Of a stretch of 64,000 nucleotides of DNA, positions 58,352-64,000 are shown one piece after another. Both the position numbers and the translations under genes were made by a program. The stretch is from Falsiroseomonas selenitidurans (GTDB taxonomy: Bacteria; Pseudomonadota; Alphaproteobacteria; Acetobacterales; Acetobacteraceae): contig NZ_JAAVNE010000021.1 in the NCBI RefSeq assembly GCF_012103215.1, forward strand, positions 25,690 to 89,689. Direction: 5' to 3'. A model generated the notes under the pieces. That model worked only from the letters and a program-made list of their open reading frames with translations, was not told where the DNA came from and searched no databases. Each line of letters begins with the position of its first letter. Within the stretch, counting starts at the first letter, position 1.

Positions 58352-58780
58352 ATCGCTATTTATGCCACGCACGAGAACCACGCCACAGCACTCATGTTCC
58401 CATTTGGCAGCCATGCAGAAAGTCCCTGACTAATATCGCAATCTGCCATGCCATCAAGTTAAATAGCGATGTGAACATTCGACCGAGTTGGTCGTCAGCA
58501 CGCCCAGATGCGTGCCTGCGCAAATACTGCCGCGCAAGCGTAGCCGTTGGTGGTGCAGAAGGACGGAGAATGATCACCAAGTCCCGCAAGGGGCACTTGA
58601 GATATGACGACGGTAATCTCACATCCATGACATCGCGCGGTGGTAAGCTCCGTGAGCTGCGCGATCAGATGAGCAGGCATTTAGCGTAAAGGTAGGCAAT
58701 CGTAACAGCACCTGTCCCGCATGAGCGGGTTGCGAATAGACGGGCTGGGTTGGAAACTCAACGAATCCGAGGGTTCAATT

Positions 58781-58812
58781 CACACGACGACTGTGCGGAC
58801 AGTCGTCGTGTG
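58781..58812. terminator. 14-pair perfect hairpin
   Basis: CACACGACGACTGT-GCGG and its exact complement form a 14-pair stem with a four-base loop. No T-run follows on either strand, so it may be a structured RNA element or a protein site rather than a classic terminator. Confidence 0.5.
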
Positions 58813-58935
58813 AGCGGAAATCTAACGAATGCCTCAGACCACACATGCTGATGCCAATCAGTCATGACCATGCATGATGCTTCCAGATGCTGAACTCAAA
58901 GCGTGATGTGAAGTCATTGGCGAGGACAGCGAACG

Positions 58936-58985
58936 CGACAGCGTGAAGCTGTCTGATGCCAACGGGCATCCTGCGTAGCAGGTGC
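58936..58985. ncRNA. Three adjacent stem-loops, possible structured RNA
   Basis: Three perfect stems follow without gaps: GACAGC-GTGAA-GCTGTC (58936-58952), GATGCC-AACG-GGCATC (58954-58969) and CCTGC-GTA-GCAGG (58969-58981). The third can be extended by GGCA...TGCC with one bulged base, which would compete with the second. Alternating structures like this suggest a regulatory RNA. The strand of transcription is unknown. Confidence 0.4.
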
Positions 58986-59073
58986 CTGACAAGGGCGAAT
59001 GCAATCACACCGATAGATCAATCAGCCATATCCATCACAAATGCCGCGCACAGATCACATGTGTGCCGGGAAT

Positions 59074-59090
59074 AGGTCTAGACTAGACCT
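59074..59090. promoter_or_regulatory. 17-base perfect dyad
   Basis: AGGTCTAG-A-CTAGACCT is a perfect eight-base inverted repeat around one base, about 95 bases from the 3' end of the DUF6641-like gene. Its perfection suggests an operator or a recombinase site. CTAG is rare in such genomes and occurs twice here. Confidence 0.65.
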
Positions 59091-59185
59091 CATGCAGAAA
59101 TCCGCAGCCAGATCGCCCAGAGACAGAAAGGCGCCGTGCGATCACTCACACAGCGCCTGGGATCAATTTGGACAGAACGCGAGGG

Positions 59186-59626
59186 TTACCCCTTGCCTGA
59201 CTTCCGCTTGGTCTCCGTGATGGCTGCATCCATGGCTGCGTCCAGCTCACCTGCCCGCACAGCTGCGATCAGCGTGTGGATGGCACCAGGCAGCATGGCT
59301 GCATTTGGGATGCTGACCGCACGCTTGCCCTTGTGGAGTTCCAGCGATCGAGCCCCATACCTGACCAGCATGGCAACCCCCTCACCTTCCTGCCACCACC
59401 AGGGGCGCACCTGCCGCTCGCGCTGCACCCGCACCCGATTGCCGTCTGCATCACGGCTCCAGCTGGGCTTGATGACCAGATAGCGCTCGCCCTTGGCAAG
59501 TGCCTCCGCCAGCTTGAGCTGCTCTTCCAACTTGGTGATGAGCTTGGTGCGTCGTGCCTCCTGTGGGCTCAGCGCACTCTGGCGCTTCATTTGCGTGATC
59601 ATCAGCTTGGCGAGATGGCTCATCAT
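59186..59626 (-). CDS. DUF6641-like protein
   Basis: A 146-residue protein of unknown role. An N-terminal Lys/Arg/Gln-rich helix with SPQEARRTKLITKLEEQLKLAEALAKG precedes a beta-rich core with YLVIKPSWSRDADGNRVRVQRERQVRPWW, GVAMLVRYGARSLEL and a C-terminal helix LPGAIHTLIAAVRAGELDAAM. I recall this as the DUF6641 pattern seen in accessory regions of Alphaproteobacteria. AAGGAG stands directly before the ATG pair at 59626/59623, so this start is favoured over the upstream frame to 59761. Confidence 0.72.
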   Translation of the reverse strand: MMSHLAKLMITQMKRQSALSPQEARRTKLITKLEEQLKLAEALAKGERYLVIKPSWSRDADGNRVRVQRERQVRPWWWQEGEGVAMLVRYGARSLELHKGKRAVSIPNAAMLPGAIHTLIAAVRAGELDAAMDAAITETKRKSGKG

Positions 59627-59925
59627 CTGTGCTCCTTGTGGGCGCACCTCGTCTGCTGTGATCACCAAAAAGGGTCGAGTGGGAAACACGTCGCTGGTTC
59701 TGATTATCTGCTCAGATAGAAACCGATATGCATCACCTAATTTTCTTGCGTGATCCTGCATTCAAAAGCGAGAAGGTTGCTGCGTGCACGAGAAAGCCCT
59801 CGCAGAGCGCGACAGCACGCTGTGATGGGCTGCGCTACCTGAATACCAAATTCTGCACCGAGCACGCTGTAGCGCTCTCGTCTTGGGCTGCGTGACTGCG
59901 CTGCTGCTGCCACGCTAAATAGCGA
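59627..59925. other. Divergent intergenic region of the island
   Basis: 299 bases lie between two divergent island genes. It holds the ribosome site of the leftward gene and, at its right end, the palindrome CGCTA-AA-TAGCG directly before the rightward ATG. Nothing else is recognised. Confidence 0.45.
59913..59924 (+). promoter_or_regulatory. CGCTAAATAGCG palindrome at a gene start
   Basis: A perfect CGCTA-AA-TAGCG dyad ends one base before the ATG at 59926, where a ribosome site would normally be. The TAAAT could serve as a -10 element for a leaderless transcript. The core TAAATAGCG occurs four times in the island. Confidence 0.5.
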
Positions 59926-60225
59926 ATGCCATCAATCACCGATCAAACCATCTACCACTGGCTGCGCGAACTGGGAGTAGCACGCAGCCAATATCATGTG
60001 AGCGAATTATGTGGTCGTTCGCTTGGCTGGTTCAGCAGCACCCGATGCCAAGGACGCAATATGCCTGCCAGTGCCGTTCTCGCACTCGTGTGGCACATGG
60101 AGAAAAGAGCTGCGCAGGAAACTGATGATCTGGCGCGAGAACGACTGAGGGTGATGATTGCGCATCTGCGCCACGAATGCACGCATCGTGCTATGCATAG
60201 GCGCCGCAACAAGACGCCCCAATGA
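59926..60225 (+). CDS. Small hypothetical island protein, helix-turn-helix-like
   Basis: 99 residues. ITDQTIYHWLRELGVARSQYHVSELCGRSLGWFSSTRC followed by NMPASAVLALVWHMEKRA is a helical pattern like XRE-type DNA-binding proteins that check a start helix, turn and recognition helix. The C-terminus is Arg/His-rich. I do not recognise a named family with confidence. There is no ribosome-binding site; a TAAATAGCG palindrome ends one base before the ATG. It is convergent with the next gene across a 25-base dyad. Confidence 0.6.
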   Translation: MPSITDQTIYHWLRELGVARSQYHVSELCGRSLGWFSSTRCQGRNMPASAVLALVWHMEKRAAQETDDLARERLRVMIAHLRHECTHRAMHRRRNKTPQ

Positions 60226-60287
60226 TCCATCTCGGCTGTAACACACCAGTGCGGCAGGTTTAGTTCTCGTTCCCGCTTCGACATGAA

Positions 60288-60312
60288 GTTGGGTGGTGTA
60301 ACACCACTCAAC
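60288..60312. repeat. 25-base dyad, copy 1
   Basis: GTTGGGTGGTGT-A-ACACCACTCAAC is an inverted repeat of 12 positions with 11 matching, centred on one base, lying between two convergent genes. A closely related dyad occurs at 62947-62971 in the same kind of place. Confidence 0.65.
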
Positions 60313-61060
60313 TGCACACCTTGGTCACAGGGAACTTGCCCTGCACCACATGCTCAATCAGGCGCTGAGCCACACGCAGGTGCCGCGCCACTTCATTGGT
60401 CTGCCAACGTCGCAGTGCATGCCTATCATGTTGCAAGGCGGCATTGCGCACACCCACCTGCTCCGCGATCTCATACAGGTAGAGATCGTCATGCTGAGCG
60501 CGAGCCCGATACACGCTGAGCGTCTTGTGCAGCGAGCTGAGCACAGGACGTGATGCCACAGGGTATCGCGCTTGGCTGCGCTTGTGCTGCTTCACACGTT
60601 GCACCTCTTCACGCAGCAGGTGCTTCACGCGGTTGTTGATCTTGCGCAGCGAAAGCGACAGCGGGATCGCCACCACCGCGATGTCCGGATCATAGGTGCC
60701 AGCTTCGCCCGGTGTGAGCCGACGCACCACTCGCTCCGCAGGCTCTGCGAACAACTCCATACCGCGTGCATGCCACCAGGTGAGAAAGCTGGTGGCATGC
60801 ACATCGCCGAAGTCCGCATACAGCTTGGCATACTTCCTGGAGCCGCGTCCCTTGCCGCCCCGCGCGCAGAATTCCTGGTAGCCCAGATCACAGCGCAGAA
60901 ACTCCCACCAGAAGAAATACACCGAGCACTCATGCCTGGGCGCGCCTGGGTAGGGTGGCTGCACACGCTTGGGCTCTTCACGACCGCGGCGTGACACAGG
61001 TGGGGTGTGCAGGAACACCCGCTGTGTGAGTGCGGCAGTTGTGCTCGTTGTCCTTGGCAT
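60308..61060 (-). CDS. Hypothetical island protein of unknown family
   Basis: A 250-residue basic protein. A conserved-looking core reads CSVYFFWWEFLRCDLGYQEFC, YAKLYADFGDVHATSFLTWW and RGMELFAEP, followed by VVAIPLSLSLRKINNRVKHLL and a charged C-terminus. I have the impression of similar sequences in accessory regions of other proteobacteria, with no known function. GAGAGG lies upstream of the ATG at 61060. It has no signal peptide or membrane helix. It is divergent from the 263-residue gene. Confidence 0.65.
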   Translation of the reverse strand: MPRTTSTTAALTQRVFLHTPPVSRRGREEPKRVQPPYPGAPRHECSVYFFWWEFLRCDLGYQEFCARGGKGRGSRKYAKLYADFGDVHATSFLTWWHARGMELFAEPAERVVRRLTPGEAGTYDPDIAVVAIPLSLSLRKINNRVKHLLREEVQRVKQHKRSQARYPVASRPVLSSLHKTLSVYRARAQHDDLYLYEIAEQVGVRNAALQHDRHALRRWQTNEVARHLRVAQRLIEHVVQGKFPVTKVCS

Positions 61061-61200
61061 GCGACCTACGCCTCTCATGCACTAATCGAATTGCTTCTTT
61101 ACTGGTTCGGTCGTGCTTCTGCAATTGGGTGGTACTTTTCATCCTGTCAGCAGCGATTGTCGCCCTGACATCATGACCATCGAACGAAGGAACAACCACC

Positions 61201-61992
61201 ATGACCAAGACCAACATCACCAAGGCTGCCAAGGCGAACCAGTCGAACCTGGATCCGCTCGCCTTCATCGACCGCGTGCGTGTCGCGCAGGACGAATGGA
61301 ACGAGAAGATGTTCCAGGGCACGAATGCGCGGCTGCTGTCGATGCTGGCAGACTGTCACGCTGTGCATGACGCGCTGACCGCTGCGGGTGTGAGCAAGCG
61401 CAAGGCGTTCACTGCCAAGCTCGCGAAGGAAGGGCTCACTTACAAGGAAGGCGTGCACCTGAGCACCAAGATCGTGCACTACGTGTTCCGTATGAAGAAC
61501 GCACGCACCACTGCCTATGCACGGGTGTTGCGTGCTGCCATCAGCAACAAGGTGGAAGCTGAGAAGCTGTCTGCCTGGGTCACCGCACAGGGTGGCATCG
61601 AAGCCGTGCGTCGTCACAGCGCGGACAAGACCAGCCCCGCCAAGGTGGCACGCGAGCTGGGCAAGCGGGCGCAGGACACGCTGGCTCAGGTCACTGCCGA
61701 AGCGGTGCTCAAGGAAGTGCCGCAGTCGCTGGTGCCCAGCAACAGCGAGGAGCACGAACTCAGCGTGGCTTTGGTGCGCATGAATGCCAAGACAAAGAAG
61801 CTGGAGGTGGTGTGGGGCAGCAACACCGCTTCGGTGGTGCGCCTTGTGTTGGATGCTGTGGGCAAGGATGTGATCGCCAAGCACGGTGACGCCAAGGCAG
61901 CGCAGGACGCAGAGGCTGCGCTCGAACACAGCCAGCAGACGATCGAGAACGCAGTGAACGGCAACATGCCTTCGCAGCAGCAGGCTGCCTGA
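61201..61992 (+). CDS. Hypothetical island protein, Lys/Ala-rich helical
   Basis: 263 residues, mostly helical, without membrane segments. LDPLAFIDRVRVAQDEWNEKMF and KAFTAKLAKEGLTYKEGVHLSTKIVHYVFRMKNARTTAYARVL form a conserved-looking core, then helix-rich sequence with ELGKRAQDTLAQVTAEAVL, and a low-complexity Gln tail. No family is recognised. It is the likely first gene of an operon with the AAA+ gene 80 bases downstream, so a partner or DNA-binding role is possible. An 8+8 palindrome covers its stop codon. Confidence 0.7.
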   Translation: MTKTNITKAAKANQSNLDPLAFIDRVRVAQDEWNEKMFQGTNARLLSMLADCHAVHDALTAAGVSKRKAFTAKLAKEGLTYKEGVHLSTKIVHYVFRMKNARTTAYARVLRAAISNKVEAEKLSAWVTAQGGIEAVRRHSADKTSPAKVARELGKRAQDTLAQVTAEAVLKEVPQSLVPSNSEEHELSVALVRMNAKTKKLEVVWGSNTASVVRLVLDAVGKDVIAKHGDAKAAQDAEAALEHSQQTIENAVNGNMPSQQQAA

Positions 61993-62033
61993 TCAGGCAG
62001 AAGCGTGAGGCGCGGCATGCTGCGTATGCCGCG
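61985..62033 (+). promoter_or_regulatory. Palindrome and hairpin between island genes
   Basis: CTGCCTGA-TCAGGCAG (61985-62000) spans the stop codon of the upstream gene. CGCGGCAT-N7-ATGCCGCG (62011-62033) follows with an eight-pair stem. They lie in front of the AAA+ gene and may attenuate or stabilise its mRNA. Confidence 0.55.
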
Positions 62034-62072
62034 TCACGTACACCAAATGCTCAAACATAAAGGATACAACAC

Positions 62073-62870
62073 ATGAGCATGACTACCACCTCGTTGTTCG
62101 AGGAACAGCACAAGCCGCAGCGCTCCACCGATCTGGTGTTCGCACATGATGCGGTGAGGCAGAAGTTGGCGCTCTATGCGCAGTATCAGATGCACGGGAA
62201 CCTGCTGCTGCATGGTCCCTACGGCACTGCCAAGAGCGTGACGGCACAGGTGATCGTGCGCGAGCGGCTGATCGCGTGCGGCATTCCTGACGGCAATCTG
62301 GCGCAGGTTCATGCGCTGGACATCAAGAGCAACGTGAAGCAGGTGGAAAACCACATCAATCTGTTGCTGACTACCAACTGGGCTGATCACCATCCCTATC
62401 TGGTCGTGGATGAGATCGACCAGCTGACTGCTGCGGAGCAGAAGCAGCTGCGTGCGGTGCTGGACACCTACACAGTGGTCAAGCTGATCGGCACCACCAA
62501 TCACCTGCATGACGTGGATGGGGGGCTGCGCAGCCGTTCCGACTGCGTGAGCGTGATGCCCCCTGCCGCGCAGGATTGGCTGTCCAGGGCGCAGCAGATC
62601 TTGGCTGCGGAGAATGTGGTGGTGGCTGATGCTGCGCTGCTGGCAGTGCTGGGTCTGTCGCAGGATGCACGCGAACTCATGCGCAAGCTGGAAGAGATCG
62701 TGATCCGCGCACGGCAGAAGCAGGCGCAGGCTGTGGTGGCACCTGTGGTGAGCATGGTGCCGATCACCGTCACGCCCGTGATGCCCATCGCGGCTGTGGC
62801 AAGCACGGTGGCACCGGTGGTGAGCATGGTGCCGAACACCGTCACGCAGAACGGATTGAACACGCCCTGA
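62073..62870 (+). CDS. AAA+ ATPase, clamp-loader/RFC-like, with Val/Pro-rich repeat tail
   Basis: A 265-residue AAA+ protein: Walker A GPYGTAKS (48-55), Walker B YLVVDEID (109-116), sensor 1 GTTN (N143), and Arg-finger candidates in GLRSRSD. After ~210 residues of ATPase and helical lid come ~50 residues rich in Val, Pro, Met and Thr that hold a 12-residue repeat (APVVSMVPxTVT twice). The underlying DNA has a 37-base direct repeat (62739-62775 and 62811-62847). The role could be DNA handling or replication of the island; this is inference. A rho-independent terminator follows. Confidence 0.85.
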   Translation: MSMTTTSLFEEQHKPQRSTDLVFAHDAVRQKLALYAQYQMHGNLLLHGPYGTAKSVTAQVIVRERLIACGIPDGNLAQVHALDIKSNVKQVENHINLLLTTNWADHHPYLVVDEIDQLTAAEQKQLRAVLDTYTVVKLIGTTNHLHDVDGGLRSRSDCVSVMPPAAQDWLSRAQQILAAENVVVADAALLAVLGLSQDARELMRKLEEIVIRARQKQAQAVVAPVVSMVPITVTPVMPIAAVASTVAPVVSMVPNTVTQNGLNTP

Positions 62871-62893
62871 TCTGACTGCCGTCACCTCACACC

Positions 62894-62928
62894 AAGCCGT
62901 CCATGGTCCCTGACCTGGACGGCTTTGT
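62894..62928 (+). terminator. Rho-independent terminator of the AAA+ operon
   Basis: A ten-pair stem AAGCCGTCCA/TGGACGGCTT with a 12-base loop is followed by TGT and lies 24 bases after the AAA+ stop codon. It is short of a long T-run but otherwise standard, and the left arm's AA would serve the opposite strand. Confidence 0.72.
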
Positions 62929-62946
62929 GCTATCTGGGACCTGCGA

Positions 62947-62971
62947 GTTGGTTGGTGTTACACCAAGCAAC
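62947..62971. repeat. 25-base dyad, copy 2
   Basis: GTTGGTTGGTGT-T-ACACCAAGCAAC again pairs 11 of 12 positions around one base, between convergent genes. It shares GTTGG-TGGTGT and ACACCA-CAAC with the dyad at 60288-60312. The pair may be a bidirectional terminator or a small dispersed palindromic element. Confidence 0.65.
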
Positions 62972-62976
62972 TTGGT

Positions 62977-63300
62977 TCATCTGCGGAACAGCGCTGCCAC
63001 ACGTCGCTGGGCTCTCGCAGGATCAGCCAACACCTGGGGCTTGGCGGGAGCTATGGGACCGCTTCTGGGCTTGCGGCGCCTGGGTGTGGTCGCTTTGGGC
63101 TTGCGGGGCTTGGCGGGCTTTTTCCATGCCCACTTATGCGTCTTGGACTTGGGTTTGCTCTGCTCCGCTCCCTTACGTGCCAGTTGCATGACGTTCTGCA
63201 GTTCTGCCCACAGCCAAGCCCGTTGCCGTGCGCGAACCTGGTCCACAGTGAGCTGTGTTTCCAACAGCAGGTGGTGGGGGATGAATTCGTGTGCTCTCAT
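62977..63300 (-). CDS. Small basic Lys/Pro/Arg-rich protein
   Basis: 107 residues from ATG 63300; a TTG at 63333 overlapping the upstream stop is the alternative. A helical N-terminus (AHEFIPHHLLLETQLTVDQVRARQRAWLWAELQNVMQL) is followed by a strongly basic tail of KP, RK and PR repeats (KKPAKPRKPKATTPRRRKPR). This resembles H1- or H-NS-like nucleoid proteins in layout, which silence or compact foreign DNA. No firm family is recognised. It has the TAAATAGCG motif just upstream and follows the DUF6876-like gene closely. Confidence 0.62.
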   Translation of the reverse strand: MRAHEFIPHHLLLETQLTVDQVRARQRAWLWAELQNVMQLARKGAEQSKPKSKTHKWAWKKPAKPRKPKATTPRRRKPRSGPIAPAKPQVLADPARAQRRVAALFRR

Positions 63301-63305
63301 GGTGC

Positions 63306-63314
63306 CGCTATTTA
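63306..63314 (-). promoter_or_regulatory. TAAATAGCG motif upstream of the basic protein gene
   Basis: On the minus strand TAAATAGCG ends five bases before the ATG at 63300, an arrangement like that at 59916-59924. No ribosome-binding site intervenes. Confidence 0.45.
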
Positions 63315-63329
63315 GGCGTACAACACCCG

Positions 63330-63707
63330 TCAATACTCGCTGGGCAGCATGAGCACGAGATGATCGCCCTGCGCGATCAGCCAGAGTGTGATCTCGTCAA
63401 GGCAGAAATCGGTGTAGGCGATCACCTGCTGAACCAGCGGGGTGTCTGAATTGCCGTCCGTCATGGTGATCACGGCTGTGCGTGTGATCTCATCCACATT
63501 GAGACGCCACGTCTGGAAATGCTCAGAGCTGATGTGAGGTTCGTGCTGATAGCTGGCGATAACATCAGTCAGCCAGTGGGCTTGCGCTTGATCCGCTAGC
63601 CAGATTACGCCCTGGGTCATGATCATGCGGCGCAGCAGTTGGCGGTGTGTGAATGTGTCACTGCCTGTGAATTGCGCAAGCTGTGCTCGTAGGGTGTTTG
63701 CATCCAT
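63330..63707 (-). CDS. DUF6876-like protein
   Basis: A 125-residue protein: LRAQLAQFTGSDTFTHRQLLRRMIMTQGVIWLADQAQAHWLTDVIASYQ and a C-terminal YTDFCLDEITLWLIAQ with LMLPSEY as the last residues. I recognise this as the DUF6876 pattern found in mobile elements and plasmids of proteobacteria; the function is unknown. AAAGGAGG lies eight bases before the ATG, so it is well translated. A pair of DnaA boxes lies ~130 bases upstream. Confidence 0.78.
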   Translation of the reverse strand: MDANTLRAQLAQFTGSDTFTHRQLLRRMIMTQGVIWLADQAQAHWLTDVIASYQHEPHISSEHFQTWRLNVDEITRTAVITMTDGNSDTPLVQQVIAYTDFCLDEITLWLIAQGDHLVLMLPSEY

Positions 63708-63899
63708 GTGGGCTGCCTCCTTTCAGCGGCTCACCACTATCGAGCACGCCTCGCAGATTAGGTCGGCAGTTTTCCATCAGACAAAACTAAATATCTCCAG
63801 CCACCAAGCCAGCCACGCAACGCTCAGACAGCCGCGCAAAATATCCACAATTATCCACACACCAAAATCGCAAGCCCACTATGCTGCCCTGGCGCAATC
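63708..63899. other. AT-rich intergenic region upstream of the DUF6876-like gene
   Basis: 192 bases up to the IS3 end. It contains the promoter of the leftward DUF6876-like gene and the paired DnaA boxes at 63841-63859. An ACAAAACTAAATATC stretch resembles the AAAACCTAAT repeats near the integrase. Confidence 0.5.
63841..63859 (+). promoter_or_regulatory. Pair of DnaA boxes
   Basis: ATATCCACA (63841-63849) and TTATCCACA (63851-63859) are adjacent copies of the DnaA box TTATNCACA, the second perfect, in an AT-rich stretch. They could be part of a replication origin of the island or a DnaA-controlled promoter for the leftward gene. Confidence 0.6.
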
Positions 63900-64000
63900 T
63901 GGAGTGGCCCCCATCAAACCGGACACGCGGCATGGTTGGCTGACTGCAGGGCGATGAACTCACGGGGCGAGCGCATGCGCAAGCCGGAGTGCGGGTGGAT
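63900..64000 (-). mobile_element. IS3-family insertion sequence, one end only
   Basis: TGGAGTGGCCCC at 63900 looks like an IS3-family terminal inverted repeat: the TG end is usual, and the GC content rises sharply here. It is followed by the 3' end of a transposase gene on the minus strand. The rest of the element is outside the window. Confidence 0.7.
63914..64000 (-). CDS. IS3-family transposase (OrfB/DDE integrase domain), C-terminal fragment
   Basis: The last 28 codons read HPHSGLRMRSPREFIALQSA and end in ACPV-stop. The PHS-x-L-x-x-(R/K)-(S/T)-P-x-E-F pattern is the end of the DDE domain of IS3-group transposases (N-x-x-R-P-H-S-x-L-G). The catalytic part lies to the right of the window. 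Confidence 0.82.
   Translation of the reverse strand: MHPHSGLRMRSPREFIALQSANHAACPV

Larger units (their letters stand above)
57997..59185. other. 1.2-kb non-coding region rich in dyads and hairpins
   Basis: Between the integrase gene and the DUF6641-like gene no convincing protein gene is seen, only short frames of odd composition. It holds paired AACCTAAT repeats (58001-58118), a 19-base dyad (58209-58227), two TAAATAGCG motifs (58354-58362 minus, 58460-58468 plus), a 14-pair hairpin (58781-58812), three stem-loops (58936-58985) and a 17-base dyad (59074-59090). It may encode a regulatory RNA or hold the control and transfer sites of the island. Confidence 0.6.
57240..64000. mobile_element. 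Integrated genomic island (left part), inserted at the 3' end of secA
   Basis: From here to near the right edge the DNA is visibly less GC-rich, with other codon habits and long non-coding stretches. The left boundary is a copy of the last codons of secA on the minus strand, next to a tyrosine recombinase gene. Cargo includes a DUF6641-like and a DUF6876-like protein, an AAA+ ATPase, a basic protein and unknown proteins. Short motifs recur throughout. No conjugation, phage structural or resistance genes are visible. The right end, and the presumed intact secA, are outside the window. An IS3-type element lies within or at its edge from 63900. Confidence 0.8.

Noticed and set aside
58127..58689. 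Short open frames of 100 and 137 codons in the island's non-coding part
   Set aside because: They overlap each other in different frames, have no ribosome sites and show Trp/His/Cys-rich random composition.
58741..58790. A GGTTCAATTC string like a tRNA T-loop, with a possible anticodon stem before it
   Set aside because: The flanking bases do not form a five-pair T stem, and no acceptor or D stem could be matched, so no tRNA is called.
59269..59753. Plus-strand frames of 86 to 147 codons opposite the DUF6641-like gene
   Set aside because: They are mirror frames of a better-supported gene with a strong ribosome site on the other strand.

Overview
The window is high-GC bacterial chromosomal DNA. 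It is dense in operons and rich in tripartite tricarboxylate (TctC/Bug) binding proteins, MFS permeases and catabolic clusters. Together with trehalose genes from glycogen and YeeE/DUF2892 sulfur genes, this suggests an alphaproteobacterium of the Acetobacteraceae (Roseomonas-like) type. That placement is inferred from gene content only. The last ~6.7 kb is visibly less GC-rich and is foreign.

Layout of the core part. 1-636: a Tae1-like type VI amidase effector with a translationally coupled, truncated exported protein that is probably its immunity partner. 0.8-2.4 kb: DedA and an orphan TctC. 2.7-9.6 kb: glgX divergent from treZ-treY, converting alpha-glucan to trehalose. 9.6-11.9 kb: an ABC-F ATPase and an HD-like protein. 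11.9-14.4 kb: a split UxaA/SuyAB-type lyase divergent from a class IV aminotransferase. 14.4-18.2 kb: a histidine kinase/response regulator pair divergent from a DegP protease with a clear terminator. 18.2-23.6 kb: oxaloacetate decarboxylase, two MFS transporters, a three-gene YeeE/DUF2892 sulfur operon with a near-consensus promoter, and a nitroreductase. 23.8-31 kb: a 1704-residue FHA/TpsA-like exoprotein convergent with an EF-hand protein and a protein of four repeats, both exported. 31-35.5 kb: an APC permease and a complete tctCBA operon.

35.4-41.6 kb holds an AMP-dependent acyl ligase, an acyl-CoA dehydrogenase, an alpha/beta hydrolase and a NicX-like dihydroxypyridine dioxygenase. A MarR regulator lies divergent across a palindromic operator, so this is a candidate N-heterocycle degradation cluster. 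42-50 kb is a second catabolic locus. A LacI regulator and a phosphoesterase lie divergent from an operon of MDR oxidoreductase, intradiol dioxygenase, YciI-like protein, BKACE, SDR, TctC and an NMT1-like binding protein. A perfect LacI-type operator stands at its head and a near copy precedes the second TctC. 50-57.2 kb has a YeiH exporter, two MFS transporters and a tungstate-type ABC transporter (tupBCA) with a divergent HTH/binding-protein regulator.

At 57,240 the sequence breaks. A copy of the last codons of secA (minus strand) marks an attachment site. It is followed by a minimal tyrosine recombinase, ~1.2 kb of DNA full of perfect dyads and hairpins, and a cargo of poorly known genes. 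The cargo includes a DUF6641-like protein, several unknown proteins, an AAA+ clamp-loader-like ATPase, a basic histone-like protein and a DUF6876-like protein. Recurrent short motifs (TAAATAGCG at gene starts, a 25-bp dyad at convergent gene ends) and a pair of DnaA boxes run through it. The end of an IS3-family element lies at the right edge. This island is the part of the window least explained by known biology. Its right end, and presumably the intact secA, lie outside the window.
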